In this document: one piece after another, positions 13,542 through 16,619 of the stretch
Position numbering within the stretch: the stretch's first letter is position 1
Layout: each line of letters opens with the position of its first letter
Assembly: GCA_043777895.1 (NCBI GenBank)
Contig: JAYWHD010000158.1
Location: 1 to 16,619 of the forward strand
DNA from: JBDLSY01 sp043777895
GTDB taxonomy: Bacteria > Pseudomonadota > Gammaproteobacteria > Burkholderiales > Burkholderiaceae_C
Direction of reading: 5' to 3'
DNA: 16,619 nucleotides
Notes under the pieces: generated by a model
The model's database searches: none
What the model saw: only the letters and a program-made list of their open reading frames with translations
Told to the model about the DNA's origin: nothing
Made by a program: the position numbers and the translations under genes

Positions 13542-14213
13542 TTAATGTTTAATACTTTTCTCTACACCTTCAGATAAAGCAGTAATAATCGGTTTTAGCA
13601 ACGACTGTTTCAATTTTAAGCTGGCAATATTAGCGACTAAATGGCTAGATATTTTACATATTTCTTCTACTTCAACCAAATGATTGGCTTTTAATGTGTT
13701 GCCCGTCGAGACTAAATCAACAATCACGTCAGCTAAGTTAGTCAGCGGGGCCAGTTCCATACTGCCGTATAATTTAACGACATCAATATGAACGCCTTTG
13801 GCTGCAAAGTGAGTACGGGTTGTCTCTATATATTTAGTGGCAACACGCAAACGAGAGCCTTGCTTAACCTTGGTTTTATAGTCAAAATATTCAGGGGCTG
13901 CAACACACACGCGACACTGGGCAATTTTTAAATCTAATAAACTGTATAAACCAGCCATACTGTGTTCCATTAGAGTATCCCAACCGCTAATTCCTAAATC
14001 AGCAGCTCCTAAACCTACATAAGTCGGTACATCACTGGCTCGTACAATGACGATTCGTACATCAGGGCGGCTGGTGTGTAAAATGAGTTTACGGGTTTTT
14101 TCTGGATTATCTAATAAGTAAATACCCGCACCTTCTAACAAGGGCAGAGTTTCTTCTAGGATTCGTCCTTTAGGCAAAGCAATGGTAATTATTGGCGTGT
14201 CAGTAGCAGTCAT
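13542..14213 (-). CDS. hisG: ATP phosphoribosyltransferase, short form (HisG catalytic subunit)
   Basis: It catalyses the first step of histidine synthesis, joining ATP and PRPP to give phosphoribosyl-ATP. At 223 residues it is the short form, which lacks the C-terminal histidine-binding domain and in known cases needs the HisZ regulatory subunit. hisZ is not in this window. Motifs include I-A-L-P-K-G-R-I near the N-terminus, GAADLGISGWDTLME in the middle, KLYGSMELAPL, and the PRPP-binding A-D-V-I-V-D-L-V-S-T-G-N-T-L. The ATG at 14213 is 9 bp after the murA stop, so the two genes are probably co-transcribed and perhaps translationally coupled. Downstream lies the long repeat spacer, then hisD. 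Confidence 0.95.
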   Translation of the reverse strand: MTATDTPIITIALPKGRILEETLPLLEGAGIYLLDNPEKTRKLILHTSRPDVRIVIVRASDVPTYVGLGAADLGISGWDTLMEHSMAGLYSLLDLKIAQCRVCVAAPEYFDYKTKVKQGSRLRVATKYIETTRTHFAAKGVHIDVVKLYGSMELAPLTNLADVIVDLVSTGNTLKANHLVEVEEICKISSHLVANIASLKLKQSLLKPIITALSEGVEKSIKH

Positions 14214-14222
14214 AGTGTATGT

Positions 14223-15536
14223 TCAGGCTGATTGTTTATGGCTAATACGTTCAATTTGAGCACCAACGGCACGTAATTTTATCTCCATTTGTTCATAGCC
14301 ACGATCTAAATGATAGACTCGGTCTAAAACACTTTGCCCTTTGGCGGCTAAAGCTGCAATGACTAAACAGGCACTGGCACGTAAATCAGTCGCAATAACA
14401 GGTGCACCATTGAGCTGTTTTATCCCCCGTACAATGGCGGTATGCCCATCAATAGTAATGTCAGCACCTAAGCGGCACAACTCTTGTACGTGCATAAAGC
14501 GATTTTCAAAAATATGTTCACTGATAGTAGCAACACCATTAGCAATGGTATTGACTGCCATAATCTGTGCTTGCATATCGGTTGCAAAACCAGGGTATTC
14601 ACGGGTTTGAAAGCTCATAGCACTAGGGATTGTCCCAACTGACATACTGGCCTGAATACATGTACCATCAGCATTAATGTTTAGTTTTAAACCACATTCA
14701 CGCAATTTATCCAGTGTAGCTCCCATACTGGCAGCATCTGTTTTGTGTAAAGTAATCTCACCACCTGTCATAGCCACTGCACATAAAAATGTACCTGCTT
14801 CAATACGGTCTGGCATAACAGTGTAATTTGCACCGTGCAGAGTATCTACCCCTTGAATGACCAATCTATCCGTGCCAATACCTGAAATATTAGCACCCAT
14901 TGCGACTAGTAAATGGGCTAAATCACTCACTTCAGGTTCACGGGCAGCATTTTCTAAAATAGTTTCACCACGGGCTAGGCACGCTGCCATCAAAAGATTT
15001 TCAGTGCCTGTTACGGTAATCATATCGGTACGGACTAAAGATCCTTGTAAACGGCGTTCACCATTAACTGTTGGGGCGGTGGCATAGATATAACCGCCTT
15101 CTACAGTAATATTTGCACCCAGTGCTTGTAAGCCTTTAATGTGTTGGTCTACGGGTCTTTGCCCAATGGCACACCCACCAGGTAAGCTGACTTTAGCATG
15201 GCCAAACCGTGCTAATAACGGGCCGAGGACTAAAATACTGGCACGCATCGTTTTAACTAAATCGTAAGGGGCTTCTTGAGAGTGAATATTAGCGGCATTA
15301 ATGGTAAATAGATCATCACCATCAGCGTGTTTAATATCACGGTTAATAATACAACCCATTCTTTTTAATAAAGTGCTTAAAGTGTTGATATCTGCTAAAT
15401 GAGGTACATTGCCTAAATGCAGCGGTTCAGCAGTCAATAAGCTTGCGGCTATGATAGGCAAAGCGGCATTTTTTGCACCTGATATAGTCATATCGCCGCG
15501 TAAGGGTGTGCCACCCGTGATTAATAATTTATCCAT
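14223..15536 (-). CDS. murA: UDP-N-acetylglucosamine 1-carboxyvinyltransferase MurA
   Basis: A cytoplasmic enzyme that transfers enolpyruvate from PEP to UDP-GlcNAc, the first committed step of peptidoglycan synthesis and the fosfomycin target. At 437 residues it has a slightly longer than usual chain. K22-N23 (S-G-A-K-N-A-A-L-P) and the loop LPGGCAIGQRPVDQH, with catalytic C122, are present. A cysteine here predicts fosfomycin sensitivity of the enzyme. Further conserved stretches are VTGTENLLMAA, PDRIEAGTFLCA, YPGFATDMQAQ, FENRFMHVQELCRLGADI and ATDLRASACLVIAALAA. Its ATG (15536) overlaps the ibaG stop by 8 bases, and GGGA upstream lies inside ibaG. Confidence 0.98.
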   Translation of the reverse strand: MDKLLITGGTPLRGDMTISGAKNAALPIIAASLLTAEPLHLGNVPHLADINTLSTLLKRMGCIINRDIKHADGDDLFTINAANIHSQEAPYDLVKTMRASILVLGPLLARFGHAKVSLPGGCAIGQRPVDQHIKGLQALGANITVEGGYIYATAPTVNGERRLQGSLVRTDMITVTGTENLLMAACLARGETILENAAREPEVSDLAHLLVAMGANISGIGTDRLVIQGVDTLHGANYTVMPDRIEAGTFLCAVAMTGGEITLHKTDAASMGATLDKLRECGLKLNINADGTCIQASMSVGTIPSAMSFQTREYPGFATDMQAQIMAVNTIANGVATISEHIFENRFMHVQELCRLGADITIDGHTAIVRGIKQLNGAPVIATDLRASACLVIAALAAKGQSVLDRVYHLDRGYEQMEIKLRAVGAQIERISHKQSA

Positions 15537-15777
15537 TGCGTTGTTCCCATTCTATAGGCGTATAAGTGTTCATTGATAAAGCATGAATTTCAGATTTCAT
15601 TCGTGTGCCTAAAGCGGCATACACTTGCTGATGTCTAGCGATTAAACGTTGGTGATTAAATGCGTCGCTAACGATAGTGGCATAAAAATGTTGCCCATCA
15701 CCTGTAACGGTAATGTAGTCGCATTTAAGAGTATTGGCGATATTATCGCGGATAGAGTCGGGCGTAGGTAAGTTCAT
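15529..15777 (-). CDS. ibaG: BolA-family protein IbaG (YrbA-like)
   Basis: An 82-residue BolA-family protein. Relatives partner with monothiol glutaredoxins on iron-sulfur clusters and are linked to acid stress and envelope maintenance. The signature GDGQHFYATIVSDAFNHQRL at about residues 26-45, then A-R-H-Q-Q-V-Y-A-A-L-G and E-I-H-A-L-S-M-N-T-Y-T-P, is typical of IbaG rather than BolA itself. The conserved histidine in A-R-H-Q-Q-V-Y is present. It is the first gene of the ibaG-murA-hisG cluster, an order shared by many beta- and gammaproteobacteria. The transcript probably begins in the repeat-bearing spacer upstream. Confidence 0.93.
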   Translation of the reverse strand: MNLPTPDSIRDNIANTLKCDYITVTGDGQHFYATIVSDAFNHQRLIARHQQVYAALGTRMKSEIHALSMNTYTPIEWEQRNG

Positions 15778-15804
15778 ACGTATTTAAGTAGGTATTACAT
15801 TTAT

Positions 15805-15853
15805 AATAAACAATAAACAATAAACAATAAACAATAAACAATAAACAATAAAC
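15805..15853. repeat. Tandem heptamer array (AATAAAC x7)
   Basis: Seven perfect 7-base units lie 28 bp upstream of the ibaG start codon. Together with the arrays at 1338, 2990 and 5984 this gives four spacers with 7-base periodicity but different unit sequences. Its closeness to ibaG puts it in the likely 5' leader or promoter. Confidence 0.93.
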
Positions 15854-15867
15854 AATAGTTAATAATA

Positions 15868-15895
15868 ATAATAATTATTAATTAATAATTATTAT
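15868..15895. repeat. Perfect 28-bp A/T palindrome
   Basis: Fourteen bases each side of 15881/15882 are perfectly complementary, with no loop and only A and T. It lies between divergent ibaG and the membrane-protein gene, 90 bp from the ibaG start. It may be a regulator site or simply a product of low complexity. Confidence 0.6.
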
Positions 15896-16090
15896 ATTGA
15901 TAATAAAGCATAAATAAACAGTAATATTGTTTATCGTATATTTTTAATGTTTTTAAAGTATAGTCAACTTAACTGAATCATTTTTAAGTACGTAAATTCT
16001 TTCAGTACAGTGGTTCTTGAATATTGTTTGTTTATTTTTAATAGCTTAATAATTATTTAATGGTTTAGCTGTAATTTTTTGGAGACGATT

Positions 16091-16619
16091 ATGGATCCTC
16101 TTGCCTATCCAATTTTTAAGTTCGTGTCATCGCTTGTTCGCCAAGATTTTAATCAAATTATGAATCAAGGAACTACAATACTGGCTGGTCATGTATTGAT
16201 ATTAGCAGCGGCGTTTGAAGTTATATTTTTAATATATTTTGGATTTTTAATTGCGTTTGGAAAGGCAACTGACAGTATTAAAAGCCCTAATTTAAACTCA
16301 TTGCTGTACCACATGTTTACCTTTATATTTATGATTGGTATGTTAAGAGAGATAAATACAATTTTAAATTTTATACTATCGTTTAGAGATATGCTAGTTT
16401 CTGGTTTATTGGTAGGGGCAGAAGGCACACCTGGTACTCTTGCTGGCGATAGGTCTCAGTCTCAATTGGATTTGATGGCTGCAGCGTTTGTAGCTTTAAA
16501 TGTAGCACAAGCCTTTACTACACCGAATGACTTGTCTACCAGCTTAAGTCAAACATCGGTTATGCTTAGTTTAGGTGCAGATGTTGCACCACAAATAATG
16601 GGCGGTATTGTTCTTTTAC
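16091..16619 (+). CDS. Multi-pass membrane protein, possibly VirB6/TrbL-like (3' end beyond window)
   Basis: The frame opens at ATG 16091, with GGAG six bases upstream, and stays open to the last base (176 codons visible). It starts M-D-P-L-A-Y-P-I-F-K-F-V-S-S. A long hydrophobic segment lies at about residues 30-54 (AGHVLILAAAFEVIFLIYFG), a second at about 72-84 (MFTFIFMIGMLRE), and others at about 89-108 and 170 onward. Between them is a polar stretch rich in Gly, Thr, Ser and Gln (108-125). The layout, a short N-terminal helix followed by paired long helices and a central soluble loop, suggests VirB6/TrbL inner-membrane proteins of type IV secretion systems. No diagnostic motif proves this. 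It is divergent from ibaG and starts a separate unit. Confidence 0.7.
   Translation, partial: MDPLAYPIFKFVSSLVRQDFNQIMNQGTTILAGHVLILAAAFEVIFLIYFGFLIAFGKATDSIKSPNLNSLLYHMFTFIFMIGMLREINTILNFILSFRDMLVSGLLVGAEGTPGTLAGDRSQSQLDLMAAAFVALNVAQAFTTPNDLSTSLSQTSVMLSLGADVAPQIMGGIVLL

Larger units (their letters stand above)
15778..16090. other. 313-bp spacer between divergent ibaG and the membrane-protein gene
   Basis: It holds the AATAAAC array (15805-15853), the AT palindrome (15868-15895), and about 190 bp of AT-rich sequence without a supported gene. It must contain promoters for both directions; none can be singled out with confidence. Confidence 0.75.

Noticed and set aside
16189..16428. A 79-codon minus-strand frame near the right edge
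   Set aside because: It lies opposite the plus-strand membrane-protein frame, which is longer, begins with a good ribosome site and stays open to the window end.

Overview
The window looks like chromosomal DNA from an AT-rich proteobacterium, most likely Gammaproteobacteria or possibly Betaproteobacteria. The evidence is the ibaG-murA-hisG-hisD gene order, the metX-metW pair with a 4-base overlap, proteobacterial-type DnaK and DnaJ, and a short-form HisG. The genus cannot be named from the sequence. The spacers are unusually AT-rich. Many carry tandem repeats with a 7-base period (one has 8), and there is a dispersed hairpin-forming repeat. Repeat-rich spacers of this kind are known from large filamentous sulfur bacteria and cyanobacteria, but that resemblance is only a hint.

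Layout. Positions 1-4160, plus strand: the 3' two thirds of dnaK, a 404-bp repeat-rich spacer, a MAPEG-family membrane protein, an AzoR-type azoreductase, then dnaJ. The two chaperone genes are therefore split by two unrelated genes. Positions 4257-15777, all minus strand (transcribed right to left): ibaG, murA and hisG are tightly packed. A 589-bp spacer dominated by a large imperfect inverted repeat follows, then hisD, metX-metW, an apparently solitary C5-cytosine methyltransferase with an N-terminal helix-turn-helix, a two-gene restriction-modification (R-M) system resembling NgoPII/HaeIII (predicted GGCC), and ilvD. Positions 16091-16619, plus strand: the start of a multi-pass membrane protein that may be a VirB6/TrbL-like type IV secretion component. 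It runs off the window.

The most notable structure is at ilvD. Its first 24 codons plus 20 bp of leader are present twice as a perfect 93-bp direct repeat (5867-5959 and 8020-8112), and the GGCC R-M operon lies exactly between the copies. This is the signature of insertion with a long target duplication. The insertion left ilvD whole but moved it about 2.15 kb from its ancestral upstream region, and left a 31-codon ilvD stub just upstream of the restriction gene. With a second cytosine methyltransferase next door, 5940-9720 is a small defence or epigenetic island inside a housekeeping region.

The remaining genes are core metabolism: branched-chain amino acid synthesis (ilvD), methionine (metX, metW), histidine (hisG, hisD), peptidoglycan (murA) and a BolA-family protein (ibaG).
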